Position numbers and translations under genes: made by a program
Source: an uncultured Helicobacter sp.
GTDB lineage: Bacteria > Campylobacterota > Campylobacteria > Campylobacterales > Helicobacteraceae
Reading direction: 5' to 3'
Assembly: GCA_944325775.1 (NCBI GenBank)
Contig: CALVBL010000001.1
Span: 62,001 to 126,000 of the forward strand
Length of the DNA stretch: 64,000 nucleotides
Shown here: piece by piece, positions 54,000 to 63,695 of the stretch
Position numbering within the stretch: position 1 is the stretch's first letter
Layout of the letters: every line of letters starts with the position of its first letter
Notes under the pieces: generated by a model
What the model was told of the DNA's origin: nothing
What the model saw: the letters and a program-made list of their open reading frames with translations, nothing else
The model's database searches: none

Positions 54000-56789
54000 A
54001 TGATGAAAACCCTACGATTTTTGTTTGCTAATATGTCGCTTGTGCTTATTTTGATCGCGCTGTATGCCATAGCGTGTGGCGTGGCGACATTTATAGAATC
54101 CGCCCACGGCAGCCCAGCGGCAAAGGCAAGCGTGTATGGGACTTGGTGGTTTGAGGTGCTGCATTTGTGGCTTTTGCTCTCGCTCATTGGGTGCTTCGTG
54201 CTCTCTAAAGCATGGCAGCGCAAGAAATACGCGTCACTTTTGTTGCATTTTTCGTTTATCATTATCATCTTGGGTGCGGGGATCACGCGCTATTTTGGGT
54301 TTGAGGGCAGTATGCCTATCCAAGAGCACTCTAGCTCCAATGTGATTTTTTCCAGCGAACCCTATGTGATCATACAGGGCTTTGAGCGATCTAGTCAGCG
54401 CATTGAGGGCGTGGAGATCGCACTCACATCTACCAAGTCACGCACATACCCCGTTACATTTTTTGGCAAAGATATGAATCTTATACTAACAAACATCGGT
54501 GAGCGCAAAAATGAGTTTGGTATGCCTTACCAAGCCCTTGATCTCAAATTTGAGATTGATAAACCTGATAATGGTATGCAAGATTCTGATGATCTCACAC
54601 AGATCCGCCAATCCCAGATCGGCGATATACCAAGTTTTACGCGCATAGACAAAGGCGAGTATGTGTTTTTTGCTGCGTGGGGGAGCAAGGCACACACATT
54701 GCCATTTAGCATTTATCTTGAAGACTTTGTACTAGATCGCTATCCGGGCTCTAATGCACCATCATCGTATGCTTCGTATGTGCAGGTGCAGGACCCTAAC
54801 GTGGAGGGGACACACGAAGCGGTGATTTTTATGAATAATGTGCTAGATTATGGTGGGTATAGGTTTTTTCAGAGTTCGTATTTCCCTGATGAGAGTGGCA
54901 CGATCCTCTCTGTCAATAACGATCCGGGCAAAATCCCAACCTATGTAGGTTATGCGCTTCTTATCATAGGCTGTATTTGGCTGCTTTTTGATACTAATGG
55001 GCGCTTTATGTCATTAGCGTGTTTTGTGCGATCTAAGAGCTTTGTGGCGATTGTGGCATTTGGTATGTGTTGCGCGCTGCCACAAATCTCATACGCTAGT
55101 GAATCTAATGAGGATTTCACGTCCCCCACACAAGAGGAAGTCCAAACCCTCATCACAAATCTCAAAAACCATTCTAATGAGTTTAGCAAAGTATTTGCCA
55201 CACTTTTAGTGCAAGATTCTGGAGGGCGGATTAAGCCCGTGGATACCATCGCTTCAGAATACATTCACAAAATCACGGGCAAAGATGGATTTTTGGGGCT
55301 TAGCAATATGCAGGTGTTTTTGGGGATTACGATGTATCCGGAGTATTTTAGGCATATCAAGATGATAAAGACTAAAAGCCCTAAGCTGCGTGAGATTCTA
55401 GGTATAGATGCTGGGCAAAAATATATCGCTGCCATCGATGCTTACACAAGTGAGGGAGGCTATATCTTGCGTAATTATGTCGAAGCTGCCAACCAAAAGC
55501 CCCTCAAAGAGCAAGATGTGTTTGATAAAGATGTGATAGAGGTTAATGAGAGGCTCTATCTCTTTGGGCTTATCTATTCTGGACAGACTTTGCGCGTGTT
55601 TCCGAGTATGCAGGAGGGGGATTCTACTTGGTATGATATTCAGGGTGCTTTGCACACAAATAAGGGCGATGAGCAAGTGTTAAAGGAGCTTTTGGGGATC
55701 GTGAGTGTGCTCTCTCATGGTTTTGTCAATGGTGTGCAAAGCAACAACTGGAAGCTTGGGTTTGAGGGCTTGCAAAAACTGCAAGAATACCAAAAATCCC
55801 ACGGAAGCGATCTCATCATCTCACCTGAAAAAGTCAAAGTCGAAATCTTGCTCAATAAAAGTCGAATCTTTGAAAAACTCGCCTATCCATATGTGATCAT
55901 AGGTGTGTTGCTCTTTGTCATCGTGCTTTTTGCTATCATCGCAGCCAAGCCGCTCAATATATGGATCTCGCGTATATCGTGGATTCTCATTGGATTATGT
56001 TTTGTCTTGCATACTTTGGGCTTAGGGCTACGCTGGTATGTGAGTGGGCACGCCCCATGGAGTAACGCCTATGAATCTATGCTCTACATCGCGTGGTCGG
56101 GGGCACTTGCTGGTGTGGTGTTTTTTAGAAAATCCGCGCTTGCGCTGTGTGCAGCGAGTTTCCTCGCAGGGATCACGCTTGTTGTCGCAAATTTAGGCGA
56201 TATGAATCCACAGATTGGCAATCTTGTGCCTGTGCTCAAATCCTACTGGCTTAATATCCATGTATCCGTGATCACCGCAAGCTATGGATTTTTGGGGCTG
56301 TGCTTTGTGCTTGGGTGCATTACATTACTACTCTTTATCCTGCGCTCATCTAAGCGCGCTCATATCGATGATTCTATCCTTTCACTTAGCGCGATCAATG
56401 AGATGAGTATGATGCTTGGCTTGTTTTTGCTCACCATTGGCAATTTCCTTGGAGCGATTTGGGCAAATGAGTCGTGGGGACGATACTGGGGCTGGGATCC
56501 TAAGGAGACTTGGGCACTTATTAGCATTGGTGTGTATGCGATTATTTTGCACCTGCGCTTTCTTGGATTTAAAAATATGCCATTTATCTTTAGCGCGGCT
56601 TCGGTGCTTGGGTTTTTGAGTGTGTTGATGACATATTTTGGGGTCAATTACTTCCTCACAGGTATGCACTCATATGCCAGCGGAGAGGCTGCAAAAATAC
56701 CATGGTATATCTATATCATCGTAGCGGGTATGCTCACCCTCATCATCGCCGCAAGTCCCAAACGATCGCTCCAAATGCCCAAAATATGA
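54000..56789 (+). CDS. ccsBA: CcsBA cytochrome c synthase (fused ResB-CcsA)
   Basis: A protein of 929 residues. The first third is the ResB/CcsB part with four membrane helices and a periplasmic domain. The last third is CcsA with the heme-binding WWD motif in WGRYWGWDPKETWALIS near residue 825 and conserved His residues in the flanking helices. It moves heme across the membrane and attaches it to CxxCH of c-type cytochromes. Fusion of the two proteins is the rule in Helicobacter and Campylobacter. Confidence 0.95.
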   Translation: MMKTLRFLFANMSLVLILIALYAIACGVATFIESAHGSPAAKASVYGTWWFEVLHLWLLLSLIGCFVLSKAWQRKKYASLLLHFSFIIIILGAGITRYFGFEGSMPIQEHSSSNVIFSSEPYVIIQGFERSSQRIEGVEIALTSTKSRTYPVTFFGKDMNLILTNIGERKNEFGMPYQALDLKFEIDKPDNGMQDSDDLTQIRQSQIGDIPSFTRIDKGEYVFFAAWGSKAHTLPFSIYLEDFVLDRYPGSNAPSSYASYVQVQDPNVEGTHEAVIFMNNVLDYGGYRFFQSSYFPDESGTILSVNNDPGKIPTYVGYALLIIGCIWLLFDTNGRFMSLACFVRSKSFVAIVAFGMCCALPQISYASESNEDFTSPTQEEVQTLITNLKNHSNEFSKVFATLLVQDSGGRIKPVDTIASEYIHKITGKDGFLGLSNMQVFLGITMYPEYFRHIKMIKTKSPKLREILGIDAGQKYIAAIDAYTSEGGYILRNYVEAANQKPLKEQDVFDKDVIEVNERLYLFGLIYSGQTLRVFPSMQEGDSTWYDIQGALHTNKGDEQVLKELLGIVSVLSHGFVNGVQSNNWKLGFEGLQKLQEYQKSHGSDLIISPEKVKVEILLNKSRIFEKLAYPYVIIGVLLFVIVLFAIIAAKPLNIWISRISWILIGLCFVLHTLGLGLRWYVSGHAPWSNAYESMLYIAWSGALAGVVFFRKSALALCAASFLAGITLVVANLGDMNPQIGNLVPVLKSYWLNIHVSVITASYGFLGLCFVLGCITLLLFILRSSKRAHIDDSILSLSAINEMSMMLGLFLLTIGNFLGAIWANESWGRYWGWDPKETWALISIGVYAIILHLRFLGFKNMPFIFSAASVLGFLSVLMTYFGVNYFLTGMHSYASGEAAKIPWYIYIIVAGMLTLIIAASPKRSLQMPKI

Positions 56790-56816
56790 TCTTGAGATGG
56801 TCTTGAAGCAGTCGCT

Positions 56817-58811
56817 GTGAAAAAGGTTTTTTTGTGGATTTTGGGCGTTTTGATCGCCCTAGTGCTTGCAGGATATACGCTACTTTTTACGCCATTTGGT
56901 AATAATCTCCTAAAGCCCATGCTACAATCTAGAATAGATTCTCTAGTGCCTATTAGGCTTGAGATCACAGAATTTACGCTTAGCTTTAAGGATATTCATC
57001 TCACACTGCAAAATGGCGAGTATATTGACATCGTGCTTAAAGGGGATTTTTGGCTGCCTTCACAGGAGTTTAACCTCACGCTTAATGCCATCGTGCGTGA
57101 TATGAGTCTTTTTGGCGAACTTGTGGATACGCCTCTACAGGGTGGATTCAGACTTGAGGCTCATAGCGGCGGTACATTGAGCAACTTTGAGATTCACGCA
57201 AAAAGCGATATTGCTAAATCCTTTAGCACTCTGCATATGCGCTTTGCTAATAGACATCTTCAGAATATGGATGCGCAGATCAAAGAAGCCGATATTCAAG
57301 AGATTCTCGCGATGTTTGGGCACAAGCCCTATATTAAGGGATTGCTCAATGTCGATGCGAAGTTTTTGGAGCGAGATTCTAAACTAGAGGGGGAGGCAGC
57401 TGCGGTGGTGAGCAATGGGGCGTTTGATACAAATGCGCTTAGTAAGGATTTTGGTATTACGTTAGAAGATAGCGCATTTAAGGCGAGTTTGCACTCACAG
57501 ACACAAGAAGCACAGATCGCACACACATTTGAGTTTGCCGCACCCATTGGCACTATCCACGCACAGGGTACAACTCCCCTTCCACACGAACTAAATCTCT
57601 CTGCATTGCGCACTCTTCCTATTGAGGCAAACTTCGGGCTTAATCTCTTGAATCTCGCGCCCTTTAGTCCATTGGTAGGCAGAGCGATACGCGGGAGCGT
57701 GCAGAGTAGTGGTAACGTGAAGGGCGCGGGGCTTGGGACGCTAGAGATACAGGGACAGAGCAACATTGCGCACTCACAGACGCACTACAACGTTGCTATG
57801 GAGGATTTTAGTCCTATGAACTTTGAGATTCACACTAAAGACGCGGCGTTAGAACAGCTATTATGGATGCTACACCTCCCAGCGTATGCTAATGCCACGC
57901 TCAATGCGCAGGTTTCTAAGCTAGATTCTAATACAGACCTTAATATACAGGCTTCTGGCACACTCAATACCGATGTGAATCTCAAAGAATGTGGCATAGC
58001 CCTCCCACGCACACCCCTCACACTCACACTCTCTGGCACGCTCACGGATAAGCAAGGCAAAGGCGAGATGAAGCTGCATTCAGAGGCTCTACAGCTAGAG
58101 GCACAGCCCATAGTCTTGCGTGATCACATTCTGCACACGCCCTACACACTTCGTATCAAAGATGCCTCCAAGCTCGCGATCGCTAGTGGTATCAAGCTCG
58201 CTGGCGCGCTGGATCTCGCTGGGGACTTGGAGTTTGACAAAATCCTTAGCCTTAGCTTCAGCACACGCAGTCTCGGGGGTGAGGTAAGGGGGAACTATCG
58301 CGATTATCAGCTTAGCGCGCAGCTAGATTCACTCTCAAGCGATAGGTTTTTAGCATTTTTTGGTATCCCGCCGATCCTGCAAGCCCCTCTCTCTGGCACG
58401 CTTTCATACGACACGCTGGCTACTTCTGGCACACTCACACTTTCGGGCAAAGAGGGTAAGCTCGCGCCAAATAAGCTAAGTAGCGATGCGATGCAGATTC
58501 TAGGTGTGGATATGACAAAGGAAACCTACCACACTATCACGCTTAATGCTCTGCTTGATGATGCGCTGCTTAATGCGGAGTTTAAGCTGGATTCGCTAAA
58601 TACACATCTTAGCTCGCAAAAAACGCGTCTGGATCTGCACTCTAGGCGTATAGATTCAGTACTTGCGTTGCACATTGGTCAGAGTGAGGCAAATGTCTGG
58701 CTTACCGATGAGATTGCTAAACCAAATGTGCGACTGGAACTAAAAAAGCTCATTATCAAAGGCGATCAGATTTTTAAAGGGCTTGAGGGCATTTTGGGTA
58801 AGCAAAAATAA
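56817..58811 (+). CDS. AsmA-like membrane-anchored protein
   Basis: A protein of 664 residues starting with GTG. One N-terminal helix (VFLWILGVLIALVLAGYTLLF) is followed by a long periplasmic beta-rich region of repeats with alternating hydrophobic residues (SFSTRSLGGEVRGNYRDYQL). The layout is that of AsmA/TamB-type proteins, which bridge the envelope and may conduct lipids. It is 27 bp after ccsBA. Function here is inferred only from architecture. Confidence 0.6.
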   Translation: MKKVFLWILGVLIALVLAGYTLLFTPFGNNLLKPMLQSRIDSLVPIRLEITEFTLSFKDIHLTLQNGEYIDIVLKGDFWLPSQEFNLTLNAIVRDMSLFGELVDTPLQGGFRLEAHSGGTLSNFEIHAKSDIAKSFSTLHMRFANRHLQNMDAQIKEADIQEILAMFGHKPYIKGLLNVDAKFLERDSKLEGEAAAVVSNGAFDTNALSKDFGITLEDSAFKASLHSQTQEAQIAHTFEFAAPIGTIHAQGTTPLPHELNLSALRTLPIEANFGLNLLNLAPFSPLVGRAIRGSVQSSGNVKGAGLGTLEIQGQSNIAHSQTHYNVAMEDFSPMNFEIHTKDAALEQLLWMLHLPAYANATLNAQVSKLDSNTDLNIQASGTLNTDVNLKECGIALPRTPLTLTLSGTLTDKQGKGEMKLHSEALQLEAQPIVLRDHILHTPYTLRIKDASKLAIASGIKLAGALDLAGDLEFDKILSLSFSTRSLGGEVRGNYRDYQLSAQLDSLSSDRFLAFFGIPPILQAPLSGTLSYDTLATSGTLTLSGKEGKLAPNKLSSDAMQILGVDMTKETYHTITLNALLDDALLNAEFKLDSLNTHLSSQKTRLDLHSRRIDSVLALHIGQSEANVWLTDEIAKPNVRLELKKLIIKGDQIFKGLEGILGKQK

Positions 58812-58856
58812 CACTGCTTCAATGTGGAGAATCTAAAAAATCCACGCCATTAGATT

Positions 58857-60143
58857 CTAAGAATCTACTTTGTGCAATTTTTCATACCCCTTTGCAAGAT
58901 ACAGCCCTAAAGCTCCCCATATAAAGGACAATCCTGCACCCACCAAAAGTGTAACCCCCACTCCAAATTTAATAAGCACACCTTCAAGCTGTGAAGATAT
59001 CGCATCACCACCACGATACACCACAGTATCAAAGAAGTTTTTGACTTTGTATTTAGAATCTGAATCTAGCGGCACAAAGAGCATTTCTCGTCCGGGCTTT
59101 ACAAGCGCATATTCACCCACTCTACGCAAACTCATCACAATCACAAAGGGCAAAAACATCGGATGCGTAAAGCTTAGGACAATAAACCCCACACCCACCA
59201 CAAAGCCCAACAAAGAAAGCAGCCATTTCATACCTAAAAACTCCACAATCTTTGCAGTAAAAAAGATTTGAATAATAAAACTTGCCATCTGCACAATAAA
59301 ATCAATATTAGCAAAAGCTTGTGTGCGTTCTTCACGCGTAAGGAAAATCTCTTTGATGATTCTAGCTTGCTCCACATACAAAAAGGTGCTGACACTTGTA
59401 AGCAACAAAATAAAAGCAAGAAAAGCCAAAAGATACTTTGAGTGCATAATAAGGCTAAATCCCACAAAAGGATTCTTAGAGCCAATGGGCTTTTGGAATC
59501 TTTGCATAAAAGATTCTTTATTTGGGGCTAGATTGTGTGCTTCTTGGAGTAAAAGCCATTTTATCACTAAGGCTAGGAGCAAAAACACGATAGAAACAAA
59601 AATAAAATTTGTATTGCCTATATGGGTAACAAGCAAGCTTACCATTGATGCTCCAACGATACTCCCAAGGCTTGCTCCAGCAGAGATAATGCCAAAGAGC
59701 CGCTTACTAGAATCTCTACTAAACACATCAGCAAGCAAACTCCACGCACTAGAAATCACAAAGAGATTAAACACCGATACCCACACATAAAACACGCGAC
59801 AAAGCCAAATAAAGTCTTGTGTATGTGGAGATACTTGATTCATCGCGATATAAAAGACTAAGAGATTGAGGGCAAAAAAGAGATAGATAGCATTAAGATA
59901 ATTTTTGCGTTTTACCCTCGTGCTAAGCCACATTGCAAGGAGTGAAGCAAGAAGTGTCGTGATAAAGGTGGCAAGAAAAAGCCATTTAATCTCTTTATCT
60001 CCACCCTCTATCCCAAACGCATCACGCAAAGGACGCAAGATAGCATAGCTTGCAAAAAGCAAAAAGATAAAACTCGCCGCATATAAAAAGAGCTTAAACT
60101 CTTCTTGCTTGAGACTAAAGAGTTTGTAAAGTTTATGTAGCAT
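58857..60143 (-). CDS. NTP/NDP exchange transporter (ATP:ADP antiporter family)
   Basis: A protein of 428 residues with about 11 or 12 membrane helices. YAILRPLRDAFGIEGGDKEI near residue 33 is the signature of the bacterial and plastid ATP:ADP antiporter family, and RDSSKRLFGIISAGASLGSIVGA near 143 also fits. In obligate intracellular bacteria such carriers import ATP or nucleotides. In a Helicobacter the role is unclear. A good AAGGAA site precedes the ATG. The gene is more A+T-rich than the preceding AsmA-like gene. Confidence 0.75.
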   Translation of the reverse strand: MLHKLYKLFSLKQEEFKLFLYAASFIFLLFASYAILRPLRDAFGIEGGDKEIKWLFLATFITTLLASLLAMWLSTRVKRKNYLNAIYLFFALNLLVFYIAMNQVSPHTQDFIWLCRVFYVWVSVFNLFVISSAWSLLADVFSRDSSKRLFGIISAGASLGSIVGASMVSLLVTHIGNTNFIFVSIVFLLLALVIKWLLLQEAHNLAPNKESFMQRFQKPIGSKNPFVGFSLIMHSKYLLAFLAFILLLTSVSTFLYVEQARIIKEIFLTREERTQAFANIDFIVQMASFIIQIFFTAKIVEFLGMKWLLSLLGFVVGVGFIVLSFTHPMFLPFVIVMSLRRVGEYALVKPGREMLFVPLDSDSKYKVKNFFDTVVYRGGDAISSQLEGVLIKFGVGVTLLVGAGLSFIWGALGLYLAKGYEKLHKVDS

Positions 60144-60187
60144 ACTTCCTTTCCTTTTATGTGGATTTGTGCTATGGTAAAGCTCTT

Positions 60188-60319
60188 TTAAGCCAATGCC
60201 AAGTTTTTGTATCCTATGTCCTTTTGCACAAAAGGAAAAAGCCCCTTATCCGCCCAAAATCTAAGCGTCCTAGAGGCTACACCCGTCTTTCTTTCTACTT
60301 CGATGATTGTGTATGCCAT
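60188..60319 (-). pseudogene. Truncated MerR-family regulator (DNA-binding part only)
   Basis: A 43-residue open frame, MAYTIIEVERKTGVASRTLR, FWADKGLFPFVQKD, then a short unrelated tail and stop. The first 34 residues are the MerR helix-turn-helix and the start of the wing; the dimerisation helix and effector domain are missing. Full-length relatives are about 110-150 residues. It lies between the NTP/NDP transporter and a reductase gene, near two MerR-type promoters. It was too short for the usual ORF cut-off. Confidence 0.7.
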
Positions 60320-60375
60320 ACGCTTTCCTTAGTGTTTAAATGCAGTAATTGCTATAAATGCCCACCTAAGCACTT

Positions 60376-60858
60376 TCAGCCCAACAAATACTTTTTATAC
60401 TCCTCAAATGGCAAGGCACTAAAATCCTCCGCATAAATGCAAAATGGTGGTTTTATACGCATAGCTCTTCGCTCAAAACCATAATACATAGGCTTTAATA
60501 ACTCCTCTATGCTTGCATTGCTACCCTCATAATCGCCTTTATGTCCGCCCATTGTGGTAACCACACCAAAGGCTTTATCTTTAAAGATTTGCTCTCTATA
60601 AATAGGCGTTAGAACCTCGTCCTGCCAATGCTTTAGCAAGGCTGGGACGCTATACCAAAAAAGCGGGAATTGCCATATAATGCTTTTTGCCTCTCTAACA
60701 AGATTTATTTGAGCCTTTGTATCGATGTGATAGTCTGGATACAAGAGGCTAAGATTTTGCACACATACAGAATCTAGCGTATTTGCCTCCTCTATTAATG
60801 CCTTATTTACCACAGAATCTTTAAAATAACTATGTGCGAAAAGTAGTAGTGTTTGCAT
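60376..60858 (-). CDS. NAD(P)H-dependent oxidoreductase, flavodoxin-like (KefF/MdaB type)
   Basis: A protein of 160 residues. It opens TLLLFAHSYFKDSVVNKALI, the FMN phosphate-loop segment. FPLFWYSVPALLKHWQDEV is the conserved region of KefF/NQO-type reductases, followed by GVVTTMGGHKGDY. These reduce quinones or electrophiles. At about 160 residues it is shorter than the usual 175-200. Start ATG 60858 has AAGGAG in front. The neighbouring aldo/keto reductase and MerR remnant suggest a detoxification cluster. Confidence 0.8.
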   Translation of the reverse strand: MQTLLLFAHSYFKDSVVNKALIEEANTLDSVCVQNLSLLYPDYHIDTKAQINLVREAKSIIWQFPLFWYSVPALLKHWQDEVLTPIYREQIFKDKAFGVVTTMGGHKGDYEGSNASIEELLKPMYYGFERRAMRIKPPFCIYAEDFSALPFEEYKKYLLG

Positions 60859-60996
60859 TGTCACTCCTTAAATAGTGTAATTTATGTGTAGCTTAGCTTT
60901 CTATTTTGCCCTGCTTTTTTAGCCATTTTATGCCAACTTATGCTTGCTTGCTCCATATCAACCTGCTTGATTGCTAGTTTGGCATTATTGCTAACC

Positions 60997-61980
<984 letters not shown>

Positions 61981-62009
61981 TCTTTGTCCTTAATATAGAA
62001 TAAAATGAC

Positions 62010-62040
62010 ATTATAAAACCTGACACCTAGTGTTTGTCAA
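62010..62040 (-). promoter_or_regulatory. MerR-type promoter of the aldo/keto reductase
   Basis: On the minus strand: TTGACA (62040-62035), a 19-bp spacer, and TATAAT (62015-62010). The spacer contains ACAC-TAG-GTGT, a perfect inverted repeat. An over-long spacer with a centred palindrome is the hallmark of promoters that MerR proteins activate by twisting DNA. The -35 box and spacer are nearly identical to the site at 63541. Confidence 0.8.
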
Positions 62041-62462
62041 GAGGAAATAATGAAAGAAATGTAATATTTATCCAACACTCTCAAGCCCCATTTGAAATCT
62101 CGGGGGAAAGCTATTCGCCCTCTTTTTTAAACTTTTTAACTGGTGTGGGTGGTGTGCTATACCCGCCAAACTCCCTGCACCAAGATATTCTCTCTCAAGA
62201 GGGATTTTCTAGTCTTTGCCCTAATGCTGATGATATTTGGTTTTGGGCTATGGCAGTGTTAGCTGATACTAAGATTAGTGTTCTTAAAGAACCATGCCCT
62301 ATTGCAAATAGCTTTACAGATCAAAGCAATGCACTCTATCTCACTAATGTGCTACAAGGGCAAAATGATATGCAGCTTAAAAAGGTTTTATCAGCCTACC
62401 CTGTGTTGCTAGAAAAAATCGTATATACATACACACAATACAAACAATCCCTACACACATAA
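62034..62462 (+). pseudogene. C-terminal fragment of a glycosyltransferase
   Basis: An open frame of 142 codons that starts with a TTG inside the MerR-type promoter and lacks an N-terminal catalytic part. The core SPSFLNFLTGVGGVLYPPNS and FSSLCPNADDIWFWAMAVL is the conserved C-terminal region of a capsule/LPS glycosyltransferase type, here followed by a normal end. Roughly the first half of the protein is absent, so I call it a remnant. No ribosome site of quality is visible. Confidence 0.65.
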
Positions 62463-62586
62463 TGGCATACACAGAGTGCATATCGCTATGGCACGAATAT
62501 GCCATTTTGCATAAGCAACGCAAACAAAGCATGATTGCAACAAACTTAGGGTATAATCACCAAATCTCACTACGAAAGGAAGTGAT

Positions 62587-62796
62587 ATGAAAATAAGTGC
62601 TAGAAATCAGCTTAAAGGCAAGGTTCTCTCTATTCAAGAAGGTGCTGTAAATGCGATTGTGCAGATTGACATCGGCGGGGGCAATATCATAACATCAAGC
62701 ATTTCCTTAGAAGCAGTCAAAGAACTCAAGCTAGAGGTGGGGCAGGAGGCTTATGCTATCATAAAAGCCTCATCTGTTATGATTGGGGCTCAATAA
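62587..62796 (+). CDS. Molbindin-like protein, single TOBE domain
   Basis: A protein of 69 residues: MKISARNQLKGKVLSIQEGA and onward to ASSVMIGAQ. This is one complete Mop/TOBE domain, the fold that binds molybdate as hexamers in molbindin and in ModE/ModC. AAGGAAGTG stands before the ATG. There are no mod transport genes nearby, so it is isolated. It probably stores or buffers molybdate. Confidence 0.88.
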   Translation: MKISARNQLKGKVLSIQEGAVNAIVQIDIGGGNIITSSISLEAVKELKLEVGQEAYAIIKASSVMIGAQ

Positions 62797-62846
62797 GCCC
62801 TGCCAATCCATACTTAATGTGGATTGTAACTAACTCCACTACACAC

Positions 62847-63509
62847 TCACACATATTTCTTATAAAATTCCTCTAATTTGCCTAGTGCATGTGCCACCAC
62901 GCTTGGCTTAAAATATGTCTGTATGTGCATAGAATCTTGCAACCTAAAAAGCTCCTTTGTATCTGTGCCACTTGCTCTGTTATACGCCTGCTCACTCATA
63001 TACGCCGTATCTGCCTTATCGCCCACCATTAACAAAAGCGGCTTGTTTATAAGCTCGATTTGATTGAGTGCATCAAAAGCTAGTGTTACATAGCCCATTT
63101 GTGCGAGATTTTGTGCATACAACCCTGCCACTTGCTCTTTGACCCCTCCATTTGGGTGAGCTACCACGATAGCAGGATACTTGCCACTAGATGTAAAGTT
63201 TGGTGGTAGATAGACATTTGCCACTGCCTTAAGCCCTCGTGTGTCATAGGATACTTGCTTAAGATTCACCTTGCCTTTTTCGTTTTTGCTTATGGCGTTT
63301 TCATACACTAAGCCAAAGGGATTTTTAGCTACATTACGCGTGGCTTCTTGGCTTTTATTGGCTACATTGCGTGCTTGGTGTGTGGTGCCCCGAATCTTTT
63401 GTGTATCTCCCACGCTCTTAGCAAAGGCTGGTATAGAACCAAGCACCAAAGCTGTACTTGCTAACTTCATAGAATCTCCTAAAAACTTTCTGCGATTTTG
63501 TTTTTTCAT
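62847..63509 (-). pseudogene. Tat-exported alpha/beta hydrolase with in-frame loss of the catalytic core
   Basis: A protein of 220 residues. The start has a twin-arginine signal (NRRKFLGDSMKLASTAL). VYLPPNFTSSGKYPAIVVAHP and QNLAQMGYVTLAFDA match the first strands of dienelactone-hydrolase-like enzymes. In that family about 100 residues should follow, including the nucleophile elbow Gly-x-Ser/Cys-x-Gly. Here the sequence goes straight on to LNQIELINKPLLLMVGDKAD, the C-terminal part with the Asp, and SMHIQTYF with the His. So Asp and His remain while the nucleophile is gone. The frame is kept, so a stable but inactive protein may be made. A MerR-type promoter precedes it. Confidence 0.65.
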
Positions 63510-63540
63510 AGCTGTTCTCCTTAAGTCAATTTACAAAAAG

Positions 63541-63571
63541 ATTCTAAAACCTAACACCTAGTGTTTGTCAA
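63541..63571 (-). promoter_or_regulatory. MerR-type promoter of the hydrolase gene
   Basis: On the minus strand: TTGACA (63571-63566), a 19-bp spacer and TAGAAT (63546-63541). The spacer is the same as at 62016-62034 except for one base (GTGTTAGG instead of GTGTCAGG), including the ACAC-TAG-GTGT palindrome. It implies one common MerR-family activator for both genes. Confidence 0.78.
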
Positions 63572-63695
63572 GATAAAATATTCATTCATCAAATATTGAT
63601 GATAAACACTACATAAAGCTTGTTGCACAATCCCATTTATCTGTATGAAAATGTCATAATATCCCTTTTACATTGCAATTAGGGGCAAACTCAAT

